Positions 10,701-21,811 of a stretch of 64,000 nucleotides of DNA are shown piece after piece (position 1 is the first letter of the stretch; every line of letters starts with the position of its first letter). A program made the translations under genes and the position numbers. The notes below the pieces were generated by a model. It had not been told where the DNA came from. It did not search any database and worked only from the letters and a program-made list of their open reading frames with translations. Source of the DNA: Heligmosomoides polygyrus polygyrus (lineage: Eukaryota > Nematoda > Chromadorea > Rhabditida > Heligmosomidae); contig OX377204.1 of assembly GCA_947396885.1 (NCBI GenBank), positions 47,913,139 through 47,977,138 of the forward strand, in the 5' to 3' direction.

Positions 10701-11284
10701 ATTTGTGCCTCATTGTGAGCGTAGACGACCGGTCGTGACAACGATGCACAGTGTGCCTCCTTCGCCTCTAGTGGTCAACTTACGTGGGCGAATCGACCCT
10801 GCGGTGGAACCAATTGGTGGGTTTGCTTCTTCCATTTGGGCTCTAGCTGTGGTCGTAGGTATAGGTCGAAAATGCTAGGGCAGTTAAGGCTCTTTGTGAT
10901 GTAGAGTGCAAATCTAACTTATGCACCACATTCAGGCCTTCGAAGATGACGTGAAGTCGAAACGCGTCAGGCCCTGCGAAATAAAGATCCACCTAAAAAA
11001 CCTCTTGTGGCACAGTGTACACTGACAACTCACAACATTGCCGAGGTTTCAAGAAGAGAGAAGTTTGAGGTTCCCGATCTACTCATTGCTTTCCTTGGAG
11101 GGAACTGCGACTTAAAATGTGTGGTTTGACATCTGTGTAACTGAGGTGTAACTGAGTAGTATGATGGTGAACGAGGGTATTTCTAGTTACCTCTCGCCTG
11201 CACCTCCAGTCGTTTTCCTCCTTGCAAGTCTAAAGTCTTTATGAGTTCCTAAACGACTAGCATTCACCTGTATTATCACTTGTA

Positions 11285-12768
11285 TCACCTGTCGTCCAGT
11301 TGATCATCGACTTGCTCGAGCGGACGCCAGCACCGTCTCCATTCGTCCCCGTTGCGTGCCAGAGTGCTCCAATGGATCCTCCTTGCTCGAGGGACACGAA
11401 GAGCGTCATATCGATCGTTCAGGGCTTTCACGAAGTTCGACCAACGCGTTGGTGGGCGTCCTGGTGTTCTCTTGACATCCCTTGGAATCAAGTAGGGAAC
11501 GGCTCTCGTCCAGCGGGTGTCTGCGAATCGCATTAGGTGGCCGGCCCACCTAATTTTCGACAACTTGGCCCACACGACAGCGTCTATGATCTTCGAACGC
11601 TCGGAACTCTGGAGGCCTTCTCTCAATTGCATAAGTCGTGTCACTCCGAGCATCGTCTATTCGATTCCATGCTGCGCGACGCCGATTGCGTGTTTTATCC
11701 TGTTTTCGAACAGCCCAGGTCTCTGATGCAGGAAGAACGGTGGAGTCCAATAGTTGGGCACGGAGTCGGACGTTCTTCGTCTTCTTCGCGACTTCTTCGA
11801 CGCTCTTGAAAGCTCCCCAAGCCGCTCGTTTCCTCCTGCTGAGCTCTGGCGCTAGGTCGTTGACATGTTCAGACTTCGCGACCCAGATAAACGTAGCTGG
11901 AGCATTCCGAGATGTTTATTTCGTTGAGCGAGAATGGGGCATCAGAAACTTGTCCCTTCCTCATGAACATCGTCTTCGTAAGATTCAGCTGCAGTCCAAC
12001 GTTCTCATATACACGATCGAAGTCGGCCAGCATTCGCTCAGGCGGGCAGATGCTCGGTGTTATGAGCACAATGTCGTCAGCGAAGCGAAGATGGTGCAGT
12101 TGCCGGCCGTCGACCTTCCCTCCCATGTCTTGTTCTAGTTCGCGCATGACGTTTTCGAGGGTGGCGCTGAAGAGCTTCGGGGATATGGTATGCTCCAGCC
12201 GAAACCCTCTCTTCACGTCGATGACGACATCGTTGTAGAATGGTGAGATCTTGGCCGTGAGTCCACTGTACAGCTCTCGAAGGACTCTGATGTACTGAGT
12301 AGGAACACCCTGAGTGAACAGGGCGTCGACGACCGCTTCAGTTTCGACGGAGTCGAATGCCATTTTCAGGTCGATGAACAGCGGCAGCTTGTACTCTCGC
12401 GATACTTCGATGAGCTTCGTAATGGTGTGAGTGTGGTCGATCGTGCTGAATCCTCTCCGAAATCCTGCTTGTTCGCATCCCTGTCCTTCATCCAGCGTTC
12501 TGCTGATCCTATTCAGGACCACCCGAGTGAAGAGCTTGTAGACTACGGACAGCAAGCAGATCAGGCGATAATTGTCAATGTCGTGCACGTCTTCCTTCTT
12601 GTACAGCAAGACAGTCCTGCTGGTCTTCCACTGATCGTGATATGGAACCTTGCACTCCGACAGGTAGCGTGTGAATAGCCGCGCCAGGGTGTTGATAAGC
12701 GCTGGCAGGAGGTTCATCAGGTGTTCGGGTCTGATCCTGTCGGGAGCGGGTGTTGTACGCTTCTTCAC
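11285..12768 (-). pseudogene. RTE family 2 copy 1: reverse transcriptase
   Basis: The main frame (12768-11869) begins KKRTTPAPDRIRPEHL and includes PLFIDLKMAFDSVE (motif A), ISPKLFSATLENV (motif B) and LRFADDIVLITP (FADD motif C). It then breaks, and continues in other frames at 11750-11550 and 11653-11285, where the C-terminal IRWAGHLMRFADTRWTRAV and GRPPTRW are read. Motif B has lost the RQG of copy 2 (FRLEHT here, LRQGNT there). Copy 2 at 33894-35408 shows the same protein uninterrupted. Confidence 0.85.
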
Positions 12769-14030
12769 CGACGAGATGGCGTGTCGGATTTCGGAAGGGA
12801 GAACGGAGGGAATGACCTACCTATCCTGCGGAAGATGGCATGGGGCAGGTGGACGTGGATATCGAAGAGATCGGAGTAGAAATCGTGGATGACCTTCTCC
12901 GTGGTCCTTCTGAAAGAAGTGACGGTTCCGTTAAGACGTCGGAGAGCGGTCATATTGGTCTTGAAGTTGGCGAAGTTCCGGCGGGTATTGCGGATGCTCA
13001 AGCCTGCCTCTGCAGCTTCAGCCAACACTTCAGCCCTTCTCTCCTTAAGATCTTCCTTTATCGCCGCTCTACATAGCTTCGCAAGCTCGGACGTCAGTTG
13101 GTAGTTGCTTGACGCTCGTGCTGCTCCACGCTGGCGTATCAGCTCGAGAGTTTCCGGAGACAGACGTCTCTTGGTGGTTGTCAAGCTCTCGGCTTTCTTA
13201 GCACTATCGTGGAGATGGGCACGAAGCGGTCGTATTCTTCGTCGACGTTGTCCATGACGGCATCTTCCCAAAGACCGGCAAGAGAGGTGTAGAGGTCCCA
13301 GTTGATGGTCGTTCTGGGACTCCTCTTCTTGAACTTCGCGGCCTTCTCTCCTTGACGCGAAAAGCGGAATCTTGTGCAAAGGAAGCGGTGGTCCGATTCC
13401 GTGTAGAACTTGGGGACAACGGAGACGCCGGTCAGGCAATACTTGCAGTTGAAAATGATGTGGTCGATCTCGTTGTGGAACTGGCCACCGGGGGATTCCC
13501 AGGTCCATCGTAGGGAAGGAGGCTTCTGGAACTATAAGTTTCCATGGATGGTCTTGGTCGACATGATAAACTCAGACAGCATTTCACCTTGCTCGTTCCA
13601 CTCCAAACCTTGGGTTCCAATATGAAGTTCTTCCGGCGACCTTCGTGCCCCGATCTTGGCCTTGAAGTCGCGACGATCACATTGTAGAAAGTGCGATCTT
13701 CCTTATAGAACTTCTCCAGCTCCACGTAGAAGGGTTCGATCTCTTCGCCGTCGTAGTCGGATGTTGGGGCAAACGCGATGAACACAGTCAAAGCTGGCAC
13801 GGAGCCTCATCGCTTCAGTCGTAGACGTTCCCAGGAACATGCGACAGCGGGGGAGTAGGCGTCGTGTAGGGGGTGGTGTCTTCTCGTTTCTGTCCGATCA
13901 CGTCCTACTTGATCCTCCTGGCTTGCATCATCAGGTCCTCAACGGATGCTTCCGATGCGGGCGCTCGGGTGTTGTAAGTACAGATCGTTATCCTAGCCCT
14001 TCCCAATGTGCGCAGCCTGGTTAAGCCCTG
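12765..14030 (-). pseudogene. RTE family 2 copy 1: endonuclease and linker remnants
   Basis: The linker (13508-12765) reads RRLSPETLELIRQRGAARAS and continues to RTTEKVIHDFYSDLFD. Upstream, 13800-13432 encodes LTVFIAFAPTSDYDGEE and VELEKFYKEDRTFYNVIV, the middle of the endonuclease. Still further upstream, degraded codons near 13990-13900 match the endonuclease N-terminus (SEASVEDLMMQAR). Copy 1 retains endonuclease sequence that copy 2 has deleted. Confidence 0.7.
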
Positions 14031-14600
14031 AGATTTTAGCAGCCTCTTCGTACTCGTCCTTCCCATCGCTGCAGAAATGGGGCTCTTTCGAGGCCAGGGG
14101 AATGATGCCCTTTAGTGCTGCTGTGTTTGACTGGAGTACACACGGTAGCTAGTCGGGCTCTGTCGTGCGGGCGAAGAACTCCGGGCAGCCAGCCAATCTG
14201 CCCGAAGGGACGGGGCGAGACTTAAGCGGCCTCGAATCGCCTTACGATGTACTCCCAGTCTACCGAGTGCAAGCTTTTGGCCGAGCCGACACAGTTACAA
14301 TCCGCACAGTCACGGACACATCCACGCACACTGTGCATGAACATGCCGCTCCCACGCACGAGGAACACGTCGACCCGACACAGCAGGAGCAAGGAGTCCA
14401 TCCCCTGCATCCCACCTGCGTCTCTGGGCAGTACACGGTCGCATTTGGTTCGCGTTTAATTCCCCTATCCACCACCCGGGGACGCGCCACGTGGCCCTGC
14501 GACAATCGGCCCGAGATCCCTCTTAACAAGAGAGACCTAAGGCTCTCTAACGAGGGAGATCCGTGGAAACGACTACCATTACGGAATGCAAAAGTCTAGA

Positions 14601-14991
14601 TTTTACGGCAACACCTCAAGATATTTAATATTCATCATGAGTTTCTTATATACTGGATATCAAAGTTCATTGTCGTTCGGATGAACGAAGAAGGTGCCTG
14701 CCGCAGTAGTTGATGGTAATTTACTGCTATAGGTAACTTCTTGTGATTCCTGTCCTCATCCTGTATCCGATTCGTGCTAACCTGATTCACGTGAAATAAA
14801 TCCTGATCAACAATCGGCAGCTTGGTCGCGCGACGATATTGCGTTACCTGCGTTATCGTTAGCAAGCTGTACAACAACAGTAAGCATGAATAGGCGAAAA
14901 TGAGAAGGCACTTCTAGGTAGACGTCAAGAGGCCTTTCTTTTAAAACATTCCATACACCCTTCTTTTTCTGTTCCTTTTCCCTCTTGTTAG
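14601..14991. other. No gene recognised (intronic)
   Basis: This stretch lies between the LINE and the next MAM exon. A polypyrimidine tract (ttttccctcttgttag) at its right end serves as the acceptor for the exon at 14992. Nothing else is supported. Confidence 0.4.
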
Positions 14992-15361
14992 AGCGATCTC
15001 GAAGTCCTCCGAATTTAGAAAGCGTTGGACATGTCAAGTAAGGGTGTAGAAAGTCTCTGTTTAGCTACTGGCTGGTTGGAGATCGTTCGACTACCGTTAA
15101 GGTGTGCACGCAGGATAGCCAGTCGAGATCCTGCACTAAGGCGAGCCGCTTCGTGAGCTCACCCTTCAAGCGCTTTGATCACTGGGGCACTTTCAGTCCA
15201 TCGTGTACGCGACGTCATCGTCAGTAGCAGTGGAAGTGATCCATCCGAAGGCAGAAGTCTTCGACGTCGAGATCGTAATTTCCAACAACACTCAGCCAAC
15301 AATCTTCATCATTGACAATGTCGACTACAAGGCGGACCTATGCGAAGTGTCAGGAAAGGAG
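14992..15361 (+). CDS. MAM-domain gene, exons 14992-15037, 15065-15152 and 15197-15361 (second half of MAM domain I)
   Basis: The three exons read SPPNLESVGHV, then NYWLVGDRSTTVKVC, then IVYATSSSVAVEVIHPKAEV and IFIIDNVDYKADLCEV. This is the second half of a MAM domain: SP, then an aromatic YW strand, then the hydrophobic end with IDNV and a Cys. Splice sites are tgttag|AG, CAA|gtaagg, tgtttag|C, TTC|gtgagc, tttcag|TCC and GAG|gtgggt. The introns would be 27 nt (15038-15064) and 44 nt (15153-15196). Without the 27-nt intron the frame meets TAA at 15039. The last exon ends in phase 0, as the next exon at 29363 requires. Confidence 0.7.
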
Positions 15362-15503
15362 GTGGGTGCAGTGCTAAACGCTCGGAATTTCAAGGTTTTT
15401 TGTTTTACTTTCTTACTTATTTCCTTACTTACTTATATATTCGCTTGGAATGTTTATTACCTTATCTTCTTCTTCTTCTTCTTCTTCTCCTCCTTCTTCA
15501 GCG

Positions 15504-17090
15504 TTTGTCCCGCTTCATGGCAGGGTCCGCTTTCCTGGTCCCATGTCGCGATCTTTCCCGATTCCGTGCTAAATCATTAGATCAGGGTAGACACCAGCTA
15601 CTTTAAAGTCCTTGTGTAAAGTATCAGCCCAGCGCTGCTTTGGGCACCCTCTAAGCCGTTTTCTGGACACTTCGAAGTTGAGGCCTATCTTACACACGCT
15701 GCCTTCGCTTCCACGAAGAGCGTGGCTGTACTATCGCAGACGTGCTTCGCACATCTTGTCAGCTATCGGAGCGACACCGAACTTCTGCCGAATAGCTTCG
15801 TTTCGGATGCGGTTCAGGCGCGTGACTGCAGCCATCCAGCGCACCATCTTCGTTTCCATTACGCTGAGGCGCGTTTCAGCTTCCTTCGCCGCAGGCCAGC
15901 ACTCAGCACCGTACATCGCTACCGGCCGGACGACGGTTCTATAGATCTTTGACTTTAACCGCTCTGGCATCTTCTTGTCGCAGAGTACTCCAGTCAAAGA
16001 GCGCCACATGGACCAAGCTACACTCACGTGTGAGTTCACATCGACCACCAGACTGCCATTTGACGCTATTAGTGATCCCAAGCATTTAAAAGTCGAAGTG
16101 CGTGCAAGCTCAGTGCCATTAATCTTAATGAAGCCGGACTCGTTTAGGTCAGTCGTTAGATACTCGGCCTTCTTGACGTTCAGCCTGAGCCCGAACATCT
16201 CCAAGCGTTTAATTCTATTTTTATTTATTTCTTTTCTTTTATTTTATTTTAGCATTACGTCATCTGCATATAGCAACGTCCAAGGGACGGGCTTCTGAAG
16301 ATCTCTCGTAATGACATCCATTACTATAACAAAAAGCAGTGGGGAAAGCGCAGAACACTGGTGTGCCGCGACTGAGATGGGAAACCCTGTCGAGGTTCCT
16401 GCTACCGCTTGCACATGACTCTTTGGACAAGAGTATAGCATTCGCACCCACTCAAGAACACCGTGCTGTCGTAGGGCGTACCATATAACCTCACGCGGTA
16501 CGCGATCGAAGGCCTTCTCCAAGGCAAGATGCACTGCCTCAGTTTCTCGCGATGCTTCTCCACCAGAAGGCGGACGGCATGAATAGCAGCGATGGTGTCA
16601 CAGCCAGCCATGAAGCCACACTGATTGTCGGAAAGCTGTACGATTTAACGGATTGGGGATTGGGATCGAAGACCTCCATGCTGTGCGAAAGCAACCGAAT
16701 CGGACGGGAATTGGAGCAGTCTGCAGGGCTGCCCTTCTTCTTCCAAATCGGGATCGTCGTACTTTCTTGCCAATCATTAGCCAGCTTCTCCTCGGCTACA
16801 ATCTGGTTAAAAAACTCAGCCAACCACTCAGTAGAGTACCAGAACTTCGACTTCCATACATCAGCTGGCAAGTCATCTGGACCAGTCGCCTTGCCCGGTC
16901 TGATCTTCCTCAGAACCGCATCGGTTTCGTCCACGGTGATCTTGTGGATGGGACCATGGATAGGAGCCACAGAAGGGACCGCCGGATGAGGGAACCCTTC
17001 AGTCGAAATAATAGTCGAAAATAATCGCTCCACCTCATTAAGGCCTTTTGCGTTCTGTCGGAAGATGACAGTTCTCATCATTGATGCCAA
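15504..17090 (-). pseudogene. RTE family 1 copy B: reverse transcriptase
   Basis: The frame 17090-16539 contains DAVLRKIRPGKATGPDDLPA and IPIWKKKGSPADCSN. The frame 16534-16244 gives LLYADDVMLK. The frame 16204-15731 resumes at FGLRLNVKKAEYLTTDLNES and runs to the C-terminal MREAR-like region. The palm motif A (EKAFDRVPREVIWYALR) and motif B are readable across frameshifts. The segment between YADDVML and the next strand is replaced by low-complexity sequence, so the protein could not be made. Confidence 0.8.
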
Positions 17091-17303
17091 AGAACTTCTC
17101 TATATCCTCGAATCGGCGATGGCCGTTTTTCGCAAGTCGGTATAAGTACCGCTCACCATCGCGCGACTCAAGCTTTTCGTAGACATCATTGCAATGAGCG
17201 GCTTTTGCAGCGGCCACAGCCTTCTTGGCAGCTCTTTTGGCTTCGTGGTACTTTTGCCAGTTATTGGGCGTCTGTCACCGAGAAACACATGATAAAGCGC
17301 GAC

Positions 17304-18310
17304 TCAAACCTTTTCCTTCACATCGTCCGCCCACAGCCATGCCTGCTTGTCGACCTTTCGTCGTTCAAGCTTCGTAATGCAACGCTCTGACCTCGCAGCT
17401 TGAAATATCGCGTCGGTAGCCCTTTTCCAAGCTTCATCGAAACATGTGACTGTCGGTAACCGTACGCAAGAAATCACAGCTTCTTCCTTCTCTTTCATTC
17501 GCTTCCACTTGATTCCCGCAGCACCGCATCGCTCGACCTGCTTCTGCCTCGGTGGCGTGTGCAGATCAGCGAACGATGCTGAGGGGCGACTGTTTTAGCC
17601 AACCATCACGACGCGCCGCTTGGCGGCGTGCGTATAAAAGGCGCCTCATGCGGCACGATTTTCGCATCTATGACGAGATTTCGGTCGCGATCTTTCACCA
17701 GGACGCAATCTAGCTGCGTCTTGGTGTTCCCACTATAGAAAGAGATAAAGTGGGAGTCGCGTTTACGAAATACGGTGTTCATTATGGTGAGGTTATGCGA
17801 TTCCGCATGCTCAAGGATATGCTCACCATCTGCATTATGTGACCCGTAACCGAATCCATCATGACAGCTATACCCGTCTTTCGCAGCGTCTACGTGCCCA
17901 TTAAGGTCACCAGCGACAATAATGGCGCCTCTCGACGGTACCTCTGCTGTCTGTCTCGTCAAGCAGGCTCCAAAACTCATTCTTGGCTTGATATGAGCAG
18001 CCAGTCTGCGGAGCATACGCAGAGAAGAAGTGGAAGAGTCGCTCGTTAGCGGCGACAACGATTTCCATTAATCGATCGTGAAAGCGCTCGACACTTACAA
18101 TCGAGTCTCGGAGACGCTCGGAGACAATTATACCAACACCGCTGGTAGTCCTGGGACTACCACATAGAACGGCCTTAAAGCCTCTTCCTATGTCCTGCTT
18201 ACGTTGCGGGACTTTCGGACTAGCTCAGTTGCCCCCTGATGCCGTCCTCGCATCAGGGACCCTTACATACTTTTTACACTCGGCGGGCTTTGCGAGTGCG
18301 CGTCGGCTCC
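17304..18310 (-). pseudogene. RTE family 1 copy B: endonuclease and linker
   Basis: The frame 18058-17606 carries IIVAGDLNGHVDAAKDGYS and DCVLVKDRDRNLVIDA. A second frame, 17498-17304, covers the linker (DEAWKRATDAIFQAARSE). The N-terminal part with the QETRW motif is deleted: sequence jumps from the GRGFKAVLCGS region (about 18170) to the 5' SRNV region (about 18195). Together with the insert near 17600 this shows multiple rearrangements. Confidence 0.75.
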
Positions 18311-18498
18311 CGCGGACGAAGTAGCACAATCTCGAAAAACATGAACTGACATACACCCATACGATGTGAAATTGAGTTGTTCATAGGCCGGCCTGTCACC
18401 AGGGCCTGTCGCCTGCATTCGAATGTTCGTGTTTGACTTAGCTCGCAGAGCGAACAGTTTCTAGTGGCACCGCGTGGAGGAACGGACATCGCCACCAA

Positions 18499-18794
18499 TA
18501 CTTCAAAACGCTACGAACCGGAGCATCAGTTCAAGGTCACCTAACGCCGTCATTTAGCACTGAAAAGCTGACTCAGCAAAGTCGACTCCGACTCTGATCT
18601 ATTACGTGTTCCTCAGCCAGGCTGCCAAATACCTTCGCATTGCTTCAGTTTCCGTTCAATACATAGCAGAGAGGTGTCCCTAGTAGTCGTCGTGAGGTGA
18701 GTGTGTGATGAAGCCATCGCTCACAAATTCACTTGAATTGCTCATTCAGTCAAAACAATCTCGCACTTATCTGCAGAGAAGTTGGTTGATTCCC
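18499..18794. other. No gene recognised
   Basis: About 300 bp of unassigned sequence separates RTE copy B from the CR1-like LINE. Confidence 0.4.
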
Positions 18795-18978
18795 TTTATT
18801 TATTTATTTATTTGAGGACGGGGGCGAGCCACGTGTAGACAATAAAACTGGTGAACATTCAGAGCAATTACAAAATAGGATAGCGATTATACGTCAAGAA
18901 GTGGTAGCAAGCATTAAGGTAATAGACACAAAAGTAAACTAAAGAGAAATCAAGGAGAAAGAAACATAACTGCCGGTC

Positions 18979-20825
18979 TCACTTGAGTGCACGCTTCAGC
19001 CGTTGATTAAGATAGCATCTGAATTTTGTCGTATACATGTCAAGAACTCCTTCTTTTAGCATTGGAAAGAACACACTTATAGTCCTGTGTGAAAAGAATT
19101 TTGACCTGATCTGGCTTTTCGCTACCGAGTCCGCGAGTCTCAATCCCCCACTTCTGGTTCTAGCAGGAGCAAACACAAAGAACTCATCAGGATCAATGTG
19201 TATTTTTCTTGAAAGAATTTTGTGCATCATAAGTAGATCATTTCTGACTCTCCTCGCCTTTAAAGTAGGCAGTTCAAATAGTCTAGCTCTGTCCACTCCG
19301 CTTGGTATGGAAAGGTAATTTGTGCCATAACATCTAATCATTAATTTCCGAGTAAAGCTGTTTTGCACTCCTTCCAACAAATTTACGTCTTTTTGCTTGT
19401 ATAGGTTGAACACGGTGGTGCCACACTCGAGAAATTGGCCGAACGTATATCTTATAAGCGCGTATAAAGACATTGGGATTCCTTGTTTTCAACATTCGAA
19501 AGAGGTTGTAAACGCGATTTAAGGCTTTGCTGACCAGCATACTACAATGATGTTCAAAATCCAGCCTCTCATTTACAACATAGCCTAGGTCTCGAACTTC
19601 CTCAATCTTTTCCAGACGTTTCCCTTCAATATGGTACTCTGCATTAACTGCACATTTTCCGATGGTCAGTAAATGAGTTTTGTCGACAGCAAGAGGCAGC
19701 TCCCACTCATTTGACCACTTTTCTATGAAATTTATAGCTGCTTGCAGTCGTTCTGTGTCCTCTAGCGAGTGTATGGTTTTATAAACTTTGATGTCATCGG
19801 CGTACATTTTGCAACCAACATTAAGTTTAGAAATTTCGCCAGGAATGTCAGATGTGTAAATAAGAAAAAGCATTGGTGAGAGGACCCCTCCCTGTGGAAC
19901 ACCGCTGTATGCATGATGTAGTGAGGAATATGTCCCGCCAACCCTTACCTGAAAAATTCTTTCGGTAAGGAAACTCTCAATCCATGCAATAATTCTAGAG
20001 TGAATACCGACCGTCTTTAATTTCTTAATCAGTTTAGCAAACGGAACCTTATCAAACGCTTTAGCGAAGTCAAAATAGACCACATCAGTCCCTTTTTTAG
20101 CCTCGAGGGCCTTTGTCCAATCACTTAAGGAAGTAAGGAGCGCTGTCTCGACGGATCTACCCTTTAGGAAACCGAACTGGCTTTTGTGAATGACATTTTG
20201 GTATTCCAGATGCCTCAAGATATGCTTTTTCATGATTTTTTCAAAAGTTCTAGCAAAAACTGAAGTAATGCTAACTGGCCGGTAGTTTTTTGGGGTCACT
20301 CAATGCGCCTTTCTTAGGAATGGGTGTAACCAGTGCGTGTTTCCAGCGGGAAGGAACCTCAGCCCTCATGAAACTCAAGTTGAACACGTATTCCAAAGGA
20401 TAGCCAATAAAGGGAATTATCTTCTTGATAAAACAAAGAGGAATGCCATCCGGCGTTGTAGAGAGCGAGCTCGGCCATTTTTCTATGAGTTCTACTATTT
20501 CGTCGCGATAGAACCAGAGAGAGGAGGGCATGGTAGGAAAGACCTGATCAGCTTCGGAAAGTGAAAGGTTGTGAAGACCCGTCTGCGATTTATTGAAAAA
20601 ACTTTGGAAAACATCAGCCAAAAGATCGGCCTTGCGCTTTTCATCAGTTAAAGGTTCTCTATTCTCATCTAATAATGTATGCACCGTGCCTCTATTCTCT
20701 GCTCTTACCTGGATGTATCTAAAAAACTTGGTGCGATCCCTACTCTCAACCAACCTTTTTTCCACATGAGCTTGATACCGTTTAATCGCCTTTTCCGTTT
20801 TGAAATTGATGTGCTTATATTTCAT
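18979..20825 (-). pseudogene. CR1-like LINE ORF2: reverse transcriptase and C-terminus
   Basis: Frame 20825-20271 carries the linker and RT start (NLSFMRAEVPSRWKHALV, TPIPKKG). A frameshift leads to 20299-19334, which has NYRPVSITSVFARTFEKIM, VVYFDFAKAFDKVP (motif A, residues about 73-86), GVPQGGVLSPMLF (motif B, 133-145) and CKMYADDIKVY (motif C, YADD at 166-169). A second frameshift near 19460 leads to the C-terminal frame 19473-18979 (SFTRKLMIRCYG, LFELPTLKARRVRNDL). These motifs are typical of CR1/Jockey elements. All catalytic residues are present. Confidence 0.88.
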
Positions 20826-21776
20826 TCACATATCTGAACTTCCGCTGGAAATAGCTTTGTTCCAAAAACGAGAGCGATACTGCAACATTTTACGCAGGTA
20901 TTCTGGTAAAGCCTGTTGAGCGATTTTAACCTTTCGTAACGGAACAAACATTTCAATAGTGTCATTTAACACAGCCAAAATCATTTCATACATCTCATTA
21001 ACTGTTTTGGAAGCTGTAAGCGAACCTACCCAGTCGATCTTAGCTAAATATCCAAAAATCGCTTCGTAGTTCGCACATTTAAAATCGCGTTTCCATCTAA
21101 CGATTTCTGGTAAATTTTCAAAACTAATATTAAACGTTACTGTTGCATGGTCACTACTACCAATAGGTGCCCCAACCTGAACGTTGTCGATCAATGATTC
21201 GTCGTTGCAGTATACTAGGTCTAAAAAGGAGCTACCTCTTGTAGGCGAGTTTACAAACTGACGGAAATCGTGACTTGCAACCGTTTCAAGAAAATCTTGC
21301 AAAATTTTGGTTGGAGTATGCAGTTTGTCAGCAGAGTGTAATTCTGGTAAGTTGAAGTCTCCAAGAAGAATACAAGGATGTTCAACAACAGAAAAGTCAC
21401 TGATTGCCTTAATGAGTCTATCCGAACTAGTTGTGCTACAACTTGGAGCCCTATAAACCACAATGAACCTAGCGCACCTGTCCTTAGCGAAGATGTCACA
21501 TATCAAGAGCTCGTAGGAATCTTTCACGGTATCTTCGAACACTACCCTACAGTCGAAAGAGTTTCTCATAAGCAAGAGAATACCACCGCCTTTTTTGAAT
21601 TTTCTATCGCATCTGATACCTTCATATTGGCTGTTGAGTACACCAAGCATAGGAGCAAGATCATTTTTAGAATTGAGCCAGGACTCGGTAAGAAAAACTA
21701 GATCACATTTAAGTTCATAAACAGCAGTAATCAGAAAGTCTGCATTCTTAACCAACGATCTCACGTTAGATAGCAA
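20826..21776 (-). pseudogene. CR1-like LINE ORF2: endonuclease domain
   Basis: This frame of about 316 residues is an AP-like endonuclease that cleaves target DNA. Catalytic positions are visible: SNVRSL (Asn about 4), FLTESWL (Glu about 31), VVYRAPS (Tyr about 108), LGDFNLP (Asp/Asn about 140/142) and IGSSDHATV (Asp/His about 209/210). A TGA codon interrupts the reading right after SGSSDM, and the RT resumes immediately in the same frame with MKYKHINF, so a single nonsense change separates the two halves. Confidence 0.88.
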
Positions 21777-21811
21777 GCAGCGGAATAGTCCATGAGAATT
21801 GCTAGAAGTTC

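Larger units (their letters stand above)
9359..11029. mobile_element. Penelope-like retroelement fragment with a head-to-head partial copy
   Basis: Two arms of about 545 bp (9359-9902 and 10479-11029) are inverted copies of each other. Each contains the 3' end of a Penelope-like element: the end of the GIY-YIG-type endonuclease and a 3' region with GACGTGAAGTCGAAACGCGT. The intervening DNA encodes an RT C-terminal fragment on the minus strand, collinear with the left arm. A 43-bp direct repeat (10002-10044, 10422-10464) marks the junction. Inverted partial copies and pseudo-LTRs are known for Penelope-like elements. All frames are broken. Confidence 0.7.
11265..14600 (-). mobile_element. RTE-clade LINE, family 2, copy 1
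   Basis: This minus-strand LINE contains AP-like endonuclease, linker, RT and the C-terminal KRTPGRPPTRW signature of RTE family 2. The 3' tail on the minus strand is a short repeat of CAGGTGATA type (11265-11295), the same as in copy 2 at about 33880. The 5' region (14022-14350) matches copy 2 (36110-36425), including GTGCGGGCGAAGAACTCCGG on the + strand. Copy 1 may extend to about 14600, though the end is not sharply defined. Frameshifts and stops are scattered through all domains. Confidence 0.85.
15471..18498 (-). mobile_element. RTE-clade LINE, family 1, copy B
   Basis: This minus-strand LINE has the family 1 5' end (GGTGGCGATGTCCG at 18498) and a GAA-rich 3' tail (15471-15503 on the + strand as TTC repeats). 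Unlike copies A and C, I cannot see a matching target-site duplication, so the ends may have been altered. There are two local oddities: a pyrimidine-rich block at 16208-16251 replaces about 54 bp after YADD, and an insert of about 54 bp lies at 17590-17644. It sits in the intron between MAM exons at 15361 and 29363. Confidence 0.88.
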
